Under the pieces are notes generated by a model, which ran no database searches, had not been told where the DNA came from, and saw only the letters and a program-made list of their open reading frames with translations. From Neoechinorhynchus agilis (lineage: Eukaryota > Acanthocephala): a stretch of DNA of 64,000 nt. The stretch's first letter is position 1. The number at the start of each line of letters is the position of its first letter. The stretch covers positions 15,748,001 to 15,812,000 of the forward strand of contig CM121341.1 of NCBI GenBank assembly GCA_051530055.1. The letters are read 5' to 3'. The position numbers and the translations under genes are program-made. Of this stretch, positions 33,660 through 44,600 are shown piece by piece.

Positions 33660-35735
33660 GGAAGCTTATGTAGAGCGATGAGAAATGTCGCTTAGTGACG
33701 AATGATAATAATTGCATAGTAAAAAGAATTTAGTTTTTTTTGCATTAAAAATACGGATATTAAGAGCTGAAAGTTTAAATCTCTTGTTTAGAAGAACATT
33801 GCTTTCGAAATCCCAAAAAATCAAATCATGCCCGCAAGTTCGGAAAAGAGCGAATTGGGAAGTAACTGTCGGTTTAATCGTACACGACTTATTCCAGCAG
33901 CAAAAGTCCAAGTAGGAAGAGGTAGAATTGGCGGTGAAAGTAGAGTGAGGTCGCAAAATAATTGAATGCGATGCGGTAGCTCGGGTGATGGCTTTGGTCC
34001 ATTTATGCGAAGGGTCGTTGAAATCTCCGAAAAGCATATCTACCCCAGATTCCAGGATATTTCTTAAGATAAAGTTGTTATGTGCCAGGTATATTTTCCT
34101 TGGGCGTACGTAGACGTTACCGATTAAAAATTTCCTACCGTCAACGAAAATAGAAAAAATAATATATGAGAGGTCAGTTGTTGCGTGTTCGGAAATTCGT
34201 ACGGGATGAAGGGAGTGCCTGATCATCTATAGAAGTCCTTGCGAGTGGTTAGGAAGAGGCATTGTGATGAAAAACGAGAATTCTCCTGCTATATCCTTGA
34301 AATTGCTGGGAAGGTGTCCAGCGTTTGATATAGACTTCGTCTCTTGGATTAAGATAATGTCGCTCCTCGCCAGTTCATGGTATAGTCTGGGAAGGCCTAT
34401 TCGCCCGCCTGAATTCCACTGCACCAATCTCATGCCTTTTGCTTACCTTTCCTGATGTTGATTGTTCGGCTATTATGGCTCTGACGTACTCTTCGTTGTC
34501 GTCAATCTCGATATCGGTTGCCGAGGAATTGAAGTCCGAAGTTGTCCGAAGTGGCCTCCGCACTCGCTTTTGAGGCACATGTGAACCGGTGGCCATGGTC
34601 TTGTCAAATTGATGTCATTAACGAATCAAAATGTTTAATAAGCCGCTGCTCAAGATGCTGCATGGCGGTGTTAATTCTCAGATCCACTATCTTCAATATC
34701 CTGGCACCGAATTGCTCGAGTTTGTTATCCAGATCATTGGGGGAAATTTCCGTAACGTCTTCAAACGACAACAACCCCACCGGTGCTTCTTTCCTAGGCA
34801 ACGAAGGTACTTTTGAATGACTCGATGATGTGTGATTGTTCCACGCAGTCCCCTGATTGACAATATCCATTTCCTTCCGTTGAGCCCATAACACGTACTT
34901 TTTGAATTCGGAGCAGGATTTAGCAAAAGCACGGTGGCCCGTTTGACCGCAGTTGGCGCATCCACGAATTGTTTTGGGACAGTTTTCATTGCAATGTTCC
35001 TCTGCACAGAAGGGGCAAATATTTCGCTTCATAGGGCATTTCTGCGCCCAGTGACCCAATTTCTGGCAGCGATTGCACCTTGGATAGTGATAATCATCAT
35101 AGTTAGAAATGTCATTGGCGATGAACTTAATTTCCGTAGCTTGGAAGAAGCACCGTCTTGATGTTAGTTGATCCCTAACGTCCACTGCCGCTTTAGCGAC
35201 AGAACGCGGGATAAGTGCTCCTGATTTTCTTGATTTTAGTAAGAACAAAATCCTACATCCATATTTTCGCTCGAAATCCTTTCGATCTTCGGAATCAATG
35301 TGGTGATAGACCCGACACTAGGAAGGTGGATTCGTAAGTGCCCACGGTGACAGATATTCCACTTTTATCGCAGTGTTTGTCAACGAAATCCGCGAACTGT
35401 TTTACGTAGTTGTTACCGACGAAATGAATTTTGATTTTGCCGGCGAAATATGAGATGGACTTTATTCGTTCTCGGTCGTCTTTAATCGTTCTGAGCCAAG
35501 GAGTTATGAGTCTTTGATGCATTATTTCTCTGGACAAGATTGGGTTTGATATTAGAATGACCGTGTGAGGCCATCTTTTTGTGGGTCGATCTATATATTT
35601 GGGGTTGTCTTGATCGTTTGAGAGAGTTTTCGTTCCCTCAGTCGAAGATAAGTCATGAGTATTGGGTGGCCATATGTCACCCTCCTCCGCAACAACAGGT
35701 TGCGAAAACATTGATGGTTGTTGCGTACACATGTC
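33660..35735 (-). mobile_element. LINE family 4: zinc-knuckle ORF1 and APE endonuclease
   Basis: Minus strand, running 35735 to 33660. ORF1 starts near 35732 and changes frame near 35290. It carries three zinc knuckles: CNRCQKLGHWAQKCP, CPFCAEEHCNENCP and CANCGQTGHRAFAKSC. ORF2 begins with an APE-type endonuclease: MRLVQWNSGGRIGLPRLYHE (catalytic Asn region), DIILIQETK (catalytic Glu), MLFGDFNDPSHKW (DxN), TSSYLDF and FRTCGHDLIFWDFE (SDH region). The endonuclease has an in-frame stop near 34228. No RT follows; the protein stops soon after the endonuclease near 33666. The layout (multi-CCHC ORF1, then APE) fits I/Jockey/R1-like groups. Loss of the 3' part is unusual, since LINE copies normally lose their 5' end. 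Confidence 0.75.
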
Positions 35736-35967
35736 AACGCTGAAAATCGACCTCTGATATAATTTTTGATATTATCGCTATGGCATAAATCAGCAATCGA
35801 TGTACACTTGAATATTTATGTGATGTGTGTGTGTTTTGAGTGCGCGTTAATAAAACTAATAAACCAATTATCCTCTATATATAAATGTCCGATACCGAAT
35901 GTTGTGTTAGATAAAGACAATACAATCGTAAAAATGAAAAGTAATTAAGTTCACCAGCACTTCGAAT

Positions 35968-37690
35968 TTATTGCAAATTAAAACGTTGAACCATTTTTCG
36001 AACAAAATTCCCTCTTTTTCGTCCTTCTCTACATTTCCTTGTCCAAATTTCGTTTTGTTGATGTTCAAATAATTTCTTCATATGAAATACGTGCCCATTT
36101 GAACTTTTGTTGGTTAAATTTTCACGTTTTATTTCTTCGTCATTCATCGTCACCTCCTTAAAAACTTTCGAGAATTCGAACATATACTTAAGCTCAGCAA
36201 CTGTACGGTGTTCAAAATCGATCTCATTGACATCTCCGTCATATACATCATCAGATGACCAACTACTCCGTCCTCGTCCAGAGTCACTTTCAATCTCAAC
36301 AGCATGATTTTTACTCTGTAGCTTGTCTAATTGCTGATCGACTTTAATAGGTTCAGCTAAATCTAGGTCTCTTGTACTCCCAATCTGCTCCGGTTCAATA
36401 AGTTGCACATTGTTTACATCGCAGCAATCTATTCTGAAGGACTCTTCGCTGATTTCTGTACTACTGATTGTATATGTTGAACCTGTATTAATTTCTTTAT
36501 CGTCGTTAGCTTTCACTGTAATCGCTTCTATTTCGTTTTTGTCTTCGAGCGATGAGAGATCATCTGATGAGATTTCCTGATTTTCCGCACATTCGTCACT
36601 ATCGGAAACGTTTTTTAGACACTCGCTCACTGAATTAGTTAAAACATTAAGAGTGTTTGAATAAGCGTTTGTTCTTTTAAATTGATCACTCTTACAACTA
36701 AAAACCATTCTGTATATTCGTAGCTCATTGTCTGGCTTGGTGATCAAAAAGTGGGTATCCTTTGACGTTAGGCAAACCAATTCGCTATTCAGCGAAATAT
36801 CATTAAACGTATCGCATCCTCTTCTACACAAATGGGTTTCGTAAGACGTTAATTGATGTTTTAGTGTAGACACCTTCAATTTTTCGGTTGAAATACTAAA
36901 AACCGTATCTGAGGGATCTACTTTTATACTCATAAAAGGCATTCTGGTAGCCCTTGAGGACATCCTAGCGATCACTATACCGGACACATTTTGTCTGATG
37001 GTATATATCCAGCGCTCAAAGAATATTTGAACTTGAAGGAAATGCTCACCATTTTCGGTTCTAATCTTCTTGATTCGAACGCTTTTCATTAATCGCTTCT
37101 GGGTGGCTAGATCATCTTTGTTGGCTGTTTCGAGAAATGCCCTTAAAGCTTTATCAAATCGCCAAAGCGAAGCAGACGTTTTACTGTGCCAAGTCTTATT
37201 TTCTCCAATGAGGTTTTCAATTAAAACAGTTTTCGATGCCCAATTCAGATTGACGCTGTTTTCTAGTGATTGATCTCCGTTCACTTTTTGTTCATTGCAC
37301 GTCTCAATTGTAAAAATGCCTGTGTTCGACGTCGAAAGTGCGAGTTTAACGGCATCGGTTGAAGCAAATATGTTTATGCATTTTGATTTTAAAGAATAAG
37401 AATGCGGATCGGTTTGGGAGGGTCTGTATGCAACTAAGATACTGTTGTTTAGTGACTTTATCCGAATACACCCATCCAATGAAATTCCTACACTTATTCC
37501 GTTTGTCAGATTTAAGCAGGCATGTCCAAGTTTCGTGTCTGTTACTTTGATCCACTGAAAGCTTTTTCTGTGCCATTGCTCATCGATTGATTTATTCATA
37601 TTGGTTAGGTGTATCAATGAGCTATTAGTTTTTAGAGTGATTACATCAAAGGGGTTCACCGTTTGGTTACGACTAAAACTCGCAATTAGC
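35968..37690 (-). CDS. Unrecognised large protein, terminal exon of at least 563 codons
   Basis: Product not recognised. Open from about 37680 to TAA at 35968. The first Met-like codon of the frame is GTG and acceptor-like AGs precede it (GCGAGTTTTAG), so upstream exons probably exist. The N-terminal half looks beta-rich, with LNLTNGISVGISLDGCIRIK then SLNNSILVAY, and HFLITKPDNELRIYRMVF further on. The C-terminal half is acidic and Ser-rich (SSDDLSSLEDKNEIEA; DSGRGRSSWSSDDVYDGDVN), ending in a basic TRKCREGRKRGNFVRKMVQR tail. The hairpin-like N-terminal part made me consider polo-box or cilia-protein repeats, but I cannot support either. Codon use and length make a real gene very likely. Confidence 0.7.
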
Positions 37691-37694
37691 TCAA

Positions 37695-38295
37695 AACATG
37701 AAAATTGGCATGTTACTCATAATATCCATGAGTTGTTATAATGAACAATAAAACAAATACTGCAACTGAGTCCCACGAGCATGCTTAATGGCCGTGACGA
37801 ATACATAAAAGCGTTGAATCGTTTTTCAAAGTTTTATGAACATTGAAATTTTACTTGCATTTTAACCGGGGTTCCGTGATCGATGAAATTTCGATAAAAT
37901 CGAAAAATGTTGAATATTTTTGCCTTTTTCAAAAATTTGCAAGTGTGATTTTTGAAGTGTCGATATCCAAGTTAGGAATGGTTGAAACGTTAGATCCTGA
38001 AAATGCCATTAAAAACCAAGCTTGAATATTCGCTGGCGATGATCTACTCCTGGAGACATTAAAGTGTGATTTACCACTATGAAATTTCCATTTCAAAACG
38101 TATTTCCTAAATTTTGATTTTTGGTTTAAAACAATTCATCGCCGCCGTTCACCAAATATAGAATTGCGCGTTTCAAGACTTCTATAATGGATTCTGAACG
38201 TTATTGATTTATGACTGTTTGGGTTCGAGAAACACCCTTGTCCAAAAATCAATCACATAGAAGACAGTGTATTCTTCAAGCACTCGCATCCTAAA
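37695..38295. other. No gene assigned
   Basis: May contain upstream exons of the minus-strand gene ending at 35968. A plus-strand open frame at 37843-38025 has no recognisable motif. Confidence 0.3.
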
Positions 38296-38304
38296 CTCAA
38301 GATC

Positions 38305-39034
38305 TTAATCCGGCTTTTCCCTTTCGACTTTTGGTTCACATTCCACATCGCATCTCATTCTCTTAGACATTTTACGATATCCGCTAACTTTTGATTTGGT
38401 TAAATGAACATGATCCGAATAATCCGAATCGGAATCCGCTACACTGTCTTCTTGTGGTAACTGATCGTTCGATTCCGAGAGAAAATGCGATATATCGGCA
38501 CAAGGACTCACTGAACCGGTCTTTCCAAGTTGTGTTGCGTACTCATGGAATAAAGGAGGCAGAATTGAGTGCAATCGCTCGATCTGTTCATCACTTGCAT
38601 TCCCTTCCCGGAAAGCGTTTCCATGTCCCATTTTGGACATCAATTCAGATTCTCCAAATATTTCGGCTTTGTTGGTCGAGTAGAAAGTATAGTGGAAGAT
38701 AGTATTGTTTGCAATGTAGTTGACTTGGGATCCACTAGGAAAAAATATACAAGTGACGGGGAGAGTCGTTCCGTCAACTTCGGTCACTTCTGTGTATTTA
38801 GAAGCGTTATTTTCACGAAGTTCACTCCTTGATGCCACCGAAATCAATATGTTTTTTATAAAGTTCCGTTTAGTTTCGATCATGGCGTTTATGACAGAAG
38901 GACGGCGAAGAAGAGCCACGAGGTGGGTAAGAGGCGATTCGAAGGATTTCCGAGTAATATCCTGAACGTTGCTCCAAACGCACTACTTTTTCGAGTAGCG
39001 CTCGTTTAAACTTGGCGAATCTTTTTCTCGCCAT
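38305..39034 (-). CDS. Unrecognised protein with acidic/basic tail
   Basis: Product not recognised. An ATG at 39034 gives MARKRFAKFKRALLEK, then GTAGTG..TTCAG, a putative 25 bp intron (38986-38962), leads into DITRKSFESPLTHLVALLRR and PSVINAMIETKRNFIKNILI. A middle part with TTLPVTCIFFPSGSQVNYIA and IFHYTFYSTNKAEIFGESEL follows. The last third has acidic DSVADSDSDYSDHVHLTKSK and basic YRKMSKRMRCDVE stretches, suggesting a nuclear protein. If the 25 bp segment is not an intron, the first 16 codons are out of frame with the rest and the start is elsewhere. Confidence 0.55.
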
Positions 39035-39199
39035 ATATACATTGAAAAAGAATTATAAAAAAGAAAACTTTGTAGATATTGGCTATATGTTTTTTATCTT
39101 TCCTCGCAATAAACACTAATACTTTAGAATTGAACAATTTATTTACTTAAGATGAAAGAGTGTTTCCATGTACTTCGATCCGCATTCAAAATATCTTGG

Positions 39200-39530
39200 A
39201 ACCTACCAATATTTGCGAATCGGACAACATTCCCTAGGCCCGAGGAAAATGCCTTTCATGGAACGCGAGCTACGAGGAAAGGTCCAGGATCAATGGCGAC
39301 AGCACCGGAGCAGAAGAAATTTCTGAAATACCGAGAGCTGCAGTTTTCAACTTTGCCCCCTTTGAACCGGAGACTAACGATGCTGGAGAGCGTAATGGGA
39401 TTATCGCAAAGGGCCTCTTGTGGCAGCTTTCTTCAGCCACCTATATTAAAAATCAGGCGAGCTAATGCCACCGACGTAAGGGAATGACAGCGGCGTTGAT
39501 TTGATTTTTTATTCAATAAAATTTTCACAT
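39200..39530 (+). mobile_element. Possible divergent LINE family 1 C-terminus
   Basis: Eroded plus-strand fragment with EQKKFLKYRELQ (compare ERKRSKYREL in the copy at 25.1 kb), FAPFEPET in a second frame (compare F.PFGVET) and a terminal GNDSGV (compare QRGNAASV), followed by an A/T-rich tail. Order and spacing fit the family but conservation is low. Confidence 0.35.
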
Positions 39531-39819
39531 CGACGCAAAAAACTGGTGATTCTTCTTCCTGCACTTATTCCGACTCGATCTGGAAAATGAACATGTCAAC
39601 TTAAAACATATAGGATAATTATCTTCGACGGGAAAAAGAGACCTTTTTTTGGTTTTGTCGGACAATTCCGATATTTCGCAAGTTTGTTGCTTCAGGACGA
39701 AATATCGGTTCTTAAATTAGTGACTTGAATCCCCGAAGTGACAAAACTAAGAAAGTTAACGAAATATTTGTTGTGATTATAAAACAATCTACATGGAGGC
39801 AAATGGATTTCTACGGCAA

Positions 39820-40590
39820 TTAACCACCCATTTGGCGTTCCGTCTGTCTTAGTTTTTCTAACTGAGACGAAATTTTCTTGCACTCTTCGGCGGCATTGGA
39901 AGGATACCCATTCCACCGGATAACTTTGTGCTCCTTAGCGATCATTTGCATCGCTAACAACACATTGATGGCATCGTAAACTCGACGCCGGATGTTTTTA
40001 TGGTCATAAAAGAGTTCATCAGCAGAGAGATTCGGTTGATTCCGCCTGGATCCATGATAACAAGCGGAAGCATGAGAAGCCGTGACAGCAGCAGCCGCGG
40101 CGATTTCCGCGCAATACTCTTGGACGATCTCGTCAGCTACTTCATTGTAGGTCGTAACGACTTTCTCTTTTACTTTTTGGCAAACCTTCATGCTGAAATG
40201 ACGAAGACCGCGGGTTTTATCTCGGTTTTGAGTCTGACTACCTTGTGTGCTGTATTGGTTGTAGACCGCAGAAGCCTGAAGACCGGCTAACCGAGAATAT
40301 GCACTCGAAGTTGGTTTAATTTGATTGGATGAAACGAGTCCGGATTCGCGGACTTCCAAGCCCGTCTGTTGCTCCTCGGCAAGCAATCTTCTACTACGAA
40401 ATCGGGCATTTCCAGGAGGTTGTCCTAGACTTGCAGTACTGATTCGGTCACCCGATGGCGTACAAATATGCACAATCTTAGGTTTTATCGGATTCGGACG
40501 AGGACGTAAAGTAGGTAACACAATCCTGGGAACGTCCGGACTGTCGAAATTTGTTGAATGCCGGTTCGAAGGATTTCGACTGCTCCGCAT
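39820..40590 (-). CDS. TFDP1: Transcription factor DP (E2F partner)
   Basis: DP subunit that pairs with E2F to bind cell-cycle promoters. The ATG is at 40590 (an earlier TTG is not needed). The winged-helix domain is unmistakable: GLRHFSMKVCQKVKEKVVTT, YNEVADEIVQEY, then DHKNIRRRVYDAINVLLAMQ, MIAKEHKVIRWNGYPSNAAE. The insertion CAEIAAAAAVTASHASACYH within the domain replaces the shorter human linker. The N-terminal 120 residues are Ser/Pro/Arg rich, as in other DPs. The frame stops at 39820, just after KLRQTERQMGG. The usual heterodimerisation and marked-box part (human ELILQQIAFKNLVQRN...) is absent. Either a further exon lies downstream (a GT occurs within the last codons, at GGTGGT) or this DP is truncated. 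I found no matching exon. Confidence 0.88.
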   Translation of the reverse strand: MRSSRNPSNRHSTNFDSPDVPRIVLPTLRPRPNPIKPKIVHICTPSGDRISTASLGQPPGNARFRSRRLLAEEQQTGLEVRESGLVSSNQIKPTSSAYSRLAGLQASAVYNQYSTQGSQTQNRDKTRGLRHFSMKVCQKVKEKVVTTYNEVADEIVQEYCAEIAAAAAVTASHASACYHGSRRNQPNLSADELFYDHKNIRRRVYDAINVLLAMQMIAKEHKVIRWNGYPSNAAEECKKISSQLEKLRQTERQMGG

Positions 40591-40756
40591 GTTCAACTTT
40601 TTAAAAAAGGCCGGAAGAAGAGCGTACTGAAAACACGTAGTTCGATTCTTCCGTGTTACTCAGTCTGTATAAATTAAAAACCAGCCTTTTTTACATTATG
40701 TAAAATGTCGGATTTTGGTACGGAGCTTTTTGTTCGCTCTGCCAATAAGCTAATGA

Positions 40757-40972
40757 TTAACTTGACGCGGTTTCAAACTTCTTTAATAAATCGTTTGGGA
40801 AGTTTGGGCAATCAATCGAAGGTGATAATTGAATGCTGGTCGTTTCTTCTAAACTGAGAGCTGATCGTCCGTGTAGATGATGTTTTAATCTTTTTAAGTG
40901 ACCTTCTATAACAGCGTTATTACACCGTCTCGTATTAAGACGTATCTTTCGATCGATGTTTTGAACTTTCAC
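40757..40972 (-). CDS. Small unrecognised exon, basic helical
   Basis: A 71-codon minus-strand frame: KVQNIDRKIRLNTRRCNNAV, IEGHLKRLKHHLHGRSALSL, ending in CPNFPNDLLKKFETASS. It follows an acceptor-like CTTTTTTCAAG. It could be the last exon of a gene whose earlier exons lie toward 41.2 kb, but none were found. Confidence 0.35.
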   Translation of the reverse strand: MKVQNIDRKIRLNTRRCNNAVIEGHLKRLKHHLHGRSALSLEETTSIQLSPSIDCPNFPNDLLKKFETASS

Positions 40973-40984
40973 TTGAAAAAAGCT

Positions 40985-41320
40985 TTTGCCTCCTATGATC
41001 TAATCTCATTTCTATCAATTCAAGAATCTTACAAGAGTAAAAGTTGCACTAATCGAACATAACCGTGAGGTTTGAATCTTTGTGGACGAACGAACATTCA
41101 AATCTCGAAATTATTTGACCTTGATTGCGTTAAATCTCTCGGACTAAAATTGCATTCAAAATCAATTTCACTCAATGGCGACGGGTGTGCCACAAAGGCT
41201 CAAAATTCTTTGTCCAAAAATTAAAATGTCCATATCCTTTTATAGGAAGCTCACTAAATTTTATTCGTTCATCGCGCACTCGAGCTCAAAACCTGAATAA
41301 GAAAAACATATTATTTTTTA
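40985..41320. other. No gene seen
   Basis: AT-rich spacer with nothing supported. Confidence 0.3.
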
Positions 41321-41324
41321 GAGG

Positions 41325-41412
41325 ACTGATGAGGTGAGGTCACCTCGCGAAATATTTCTAATAAATCAAACTCAAATGTGTTATTACCGGGATTGTTATC
41401 ACCAAAATAATA
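41325..41412. repeat. Foldback family F, half copy
   Basis: GAGGTGAGGTCACCTCGCGA, AATATTTCTAATAAAT and TTACCGGGATTGTTATCACC match the right arm of the family F element at 50.5 kb. Confidence 0.65.
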
Positions 41413-41479
41413 TTATTTGATAGTTTATTTGTTTAAAAATTGTTACAAAATTTCAATATTTTATTTATTTATCTTAAAT

Positions 41480-42365
41480 CGCATACATTCAGGGCTTCAC
41501 GGCAAGTCTTTGGGAGCCTTTCGGCTAACTCACACACTTCGGAGGCGCTCAGTCGCACTCGAAGGGACAGTGCCAACCCTCTCCTGGGGTCGATGGGCGA
41601 TCTCAAACCCTACCCCACCCTTCCAGCAGCCTCGCAACACCCGTGCCACTTCTTCCTCTTCCTATCAATCGTGTCTCCTCTGTTCGTATATTTGGTCTTC
41701 ATTTTCAGAAAAATCTAAAGTGGGACAAGCACACATCAATCTTGTTGCACAAAGGGTCCATTAAATTATATCTTCCTAAAAGTCTCCGATTCCTTGGAAT
41801 GCCGCACAGAGATCTTATGCATTTTTATATTTCAACATCCTACCAATGCTCACCTATGCATACGCAACTCTTTGCAATTTTTCTTTTTATATATTCCAAA
41901 AACTCAATACCTTTCACAAGAGATGGCTCTAATCTTTTGCACCGAACTCCTGCCCTTAGAAGAACACCTTTCTCTAATCTTTCATAAGCACTCAAAGCGC
42001 CTTCATTCTCTTCCGATTCAATTTCTACCACACATTTCTCCCTTTACTCACATTTACAACACTCGTCGCCCCTACATTTTGCATCTTTCAATTCCTCGCA
42101 CAAATCTGTACCTCCGCTTTTTCTTCCTAACCGCTCAATCCTCCAAATGCGAATTGATTCGGAGGAAATAAAGGAAAACAACAAGTAACAATTAACCAAC
42201 CAAAATCAAGATCAACTAACGGACCAAACACAATTTTATCAGCCAGTTAACTTACCTAAAAAATTCATTAAATCTCTAAAGAAATACCGAAATCAATCTC
42301 CTGCAAATTCGAGCGTCCATGAGGACCCAAAGATACATGGGTCCTTTTCTTTGTTAGTTAACAAA
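41480..42365 (+). mobile_element. LINE family 5, longest 3' fragment
   Basis: Pieces in different frames: LPINRVSSVRIFGLHFQKNL, KWDKHTSILLHKGSIKLYLP, SLRFLGMPHRDLMHFYIS, then HISPFTHIYNTRRPYILHLS and IPRTNLYLRFFFLTAQSSKC, the C-terminus of a LINE reverse transcriptase. The 3' UTR ends with TGAGGACCCAAAGATACATG followed by GGTCC, a perfect short hairpin also present at 4.30 kb. The section 41480-41640 is GC-richer and may be a separate repeat. Confidence 0.7.
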
Positions 42366-42369
42366 TATT

Positions 42370-42730
42370 AATCAATTAGACTACAAGTAACAGTAAAATA
42401 AAAGTTTTTCTTCGTTGTATCTATTTACCAAAACATGGTTAATTCCTTACTCTCAAGAATGAATGTGTATTTTCAAAATGATGTACCGTTTATCTGTAAA
42501 AATGATACTTCTCTTTATATCTTAACTAACCACTTAAAACGCTTTGAATTATAAAACCTTGTAAAGAATAACCAGCGTACATGTTTAACTAAAAAAAAGG
42601 TTTAAAAACTTCTCATAGTGAATCGCGTTCACAACAATGAGAAACGTGATATAGCACATATTGACGTATTCTTGATATGTTCAAATCAAGAGAACGTGTA
42701 AATAAACAATAATCAATGTGCGTCCTTTTT
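42370..42730. other. No gene seen
   Basis: AT-rich spacer; the 67-codon minus-strand frame at 42613-42816 overlaps a foldback and is not called. Confidence 0.35.
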
Positions 42731-42734
42731 CCAC

Positions 42735-43000
42735 GACTGATAATTTTCCTTAGGCACACAGCTAACCGATCTGGTTCAGGGACGCGCATAAAATATCTTG
42801 ATACCCTGTCCCGCATCCTGGAGGTATCTCAGAATCCGGAGAGTTGTACAAACTTAAAAATGTACGGTTCAGGGTATTAAGTGATTTTCCCCGAACCAGA
42901 TCCGTGGGCTGTGTGTCCAAGGAAAATTATCAGTCGTGAGGCCACACATAGATACTCAATAAAAGTTACCGGCTGGTTAGTCTTCAAAAAATAAACAATA
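42735..43000. repeat. Foldback family E relative containing the SINE core
   Basis: Arms: GACTGATAATTTTCCTTAGG, CACACAGCTAACCGATCTGG then GTTC on the left; GAACCAGATCCGTGGGCTGT then CCAAGGAAAATTATCAGTC on the right. Inside is the SINE core GGAGGTATCTCAGAATCCGG with TTGTACAAACTT. The right flank AAAGTTACCGGCTGGTTAGT is shared with the family E copy at 16.18 kb. Confidence 0.8.
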
Positions 43001-43004
43001 ATGT

Positions 43005-43605
43005 TACATTATAATTTAGATAAACGCTGTTTCCATAAGCACATCAGCCACTACTATTAGACACTTTCAGTATCAATGTGACAAGTTAATATATCTAAAT
43101 TTACAAATTTACAGTCTATTTACATGATGTATTTATGGCTCAAACAGCTTTGTTACTTTAAGATAGTGTTATATATGCATGTTCGGATAAAAACGTAATT
43201 AAATGTACAAAGTTCTGAAGGAAGCACAGGGACACTATCAAATGTCTATTAACAAAGGTTTGAAATAGCGTAGACTGATTTCATGGGGCACAACAAACGA
43301 AAACGTTGAACAACGCTGCTTTATATTATAGATCGAGATATTTCAAAGGAGGAAGCCTCGCCTCATCAATTAGCCAAGTACACAGAGAACAATTTGAATG
43401 AAGGCATTTTCCTTAAGCGTGTTTGCTACCTTAGTTTACCGTATTTTGCTGTTAAATTGCTGCTTTGAAAGTATTTGCAGTTATCGACCATTGTGCAGAT
43501 CACTACGAATGGTTTATTGATTCAGATCCATTCGTCAGTCGATCTGTGAATGTCGCTTTTACAAAAAAAACTTGTCAAAAATACTTTAAAACGGAACATT
43601 TTAAG
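43005..43605. other. No gene; small foldback F fragment
   Basis: Contains GATATTTCAAAGGAGGAAGC at 43339-43358, a fragment of foldback F. Otherwise AT-rich intergenic DNA downstream of RPS23. Confidence 0.4.
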
Positions 43606-43613
43606 CGGCCAAA

Positions 43614-44042
43614 TCATCGCGGTCTATCCTTTTTGCCTTTGTAAAGAGCCAATAATGATACTTTTCCGACCGAAACAACTTTGAATCGAACACCAGGAAT
43701 ATCTCCAACGGCATGGCCCTTTCGACCGAATCCAGCCACCATCACCTCGTCGTTTTCCTCGATAAAATTCAGACAACCATCCCGAGGAACGAAAGCAGTG
43801 ATTTTTCGTCCATTCTTTATCAACTGCACTCTGACGCATTTTCTAATGGCAGAATTAGGCTGTTTCGCTTCCACGCCAATCTTCTCAAGAACTATTCCTT
43901 TCGCATGAGACGCTCCGCCAAACGGATTCGCTTTCCAACGAGTTCCCAGATGAGCCTTTTTATAATCTTTGTCGTGCCAACGTTGATCGCGACGATGAGT
44001 TTTTAGCTTCCGAGCCGTCCTTAATCCGCGAGGCTTTCCCAT
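43614..44042 (-). CDS. RPS23: 40S ribosomal protein S23 (uS12)
   Basis: Universal small-subunit protein uS12, placed at the decoding centre. A single exon encodes 142 residues (usual eukaryotic length 143; the final Ser is missing). It begins [20 protein letters not shown] and contains [60 protein letters not shown] and [20 protein letters not shown]; the KQPNSA loop with its hydroxylated-proline site is intact. The GTRWK form is the invertebrate one (vertebrates have GTALK). There is no intron in the coding part. On the coding strand the ATG follows TTTTTGTAAG plus two bases, an acceptor-like context with no upstream exon needed, consistent with trans-splicing or a 5' UTR intron. Confidence 0.98.
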   Translation of the reverse strand: MGKPRGLRTARKLKTHRRDQRWHDKDYKKAHLGTRWKANPFGGASHAKGIVLEKIGVEAKQPNSAIRKCVRVQLIKNGRKITAFVPRDGCLNFIEENDEVMVAGFGRKGHAVGDIPGVRFKVVSVGKVSLLALYKGKKDRPR

Positions 44043-44292
44043 ATCTTACAAAAACGAGAAACTCGCAATGTAACAGACGCCGCAAACGGTGAAACGGAAG
44101 AATGCCGGTTAATGACGTCATGATTTCGAGAATGCCTAATTATTGCATGAAGTTAAAGAAACTGATCAAATAGCCAAAAAGTGAAATGGATGAGTTTGAC
44201 GAAGGAGACGAGCGCTGATTTGTTTCGTTATTTGCGGGTTTGAAAATATCACATTAGAAAATTGTGGATCGAAATCATTAGAAAATGTCGAG

Positions 44293-44600
44293 TTTATTGA
44301 TAGTTACAACCTTATTAACCTCCCCGATTACTGCTTTATTTGTAACCCCACCTGAGCAGGTCTTAGTTTGTATGGAATCTTCAGCTTCCAGCTTGGGGTA
44401 TTCCCATCCATACGGTTGTTGTTGGAGGGTGACATATCACCCGTGAGTATAACAACCCCGGGCACCCGAGTTCTGCCCAAGCTACACTCACCATGTACTA
44501 TTCCAAATACCTGAGGAGGTCTGCATGCAGACGAAAATTCGTACAAATAAATCAGTCATCGGGGAGGTTAAAAATGTTGCAGCTGTCAATAAATGGACGC
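44293..44600. repeat. Foldback family H with flanking direct repeat
   Basis: Inverted ends of about 50 bp: TTTATTGATAGTTACAACCT then TTAACCTCCCCGATTACTG on the left; on the right the inverse of TTTATTGACAGCTGCAACAT then TTAACCTCCCCGATGACTG. The interior includes a small hairpin GTCTGCATGCAGAC. The string AAAATGTCGAG occurs just outside both ends (44283 and 44602), a candidate 11 bp target duplication. Confidence 0.8.

Noticed and set aside
35968-37690. PLK4 or polo-box protein
   Set aside because: The beta-hairpin look of the N-terminal part is suggestive, but no kinase domain or diagnostic polo-box residues are visible.
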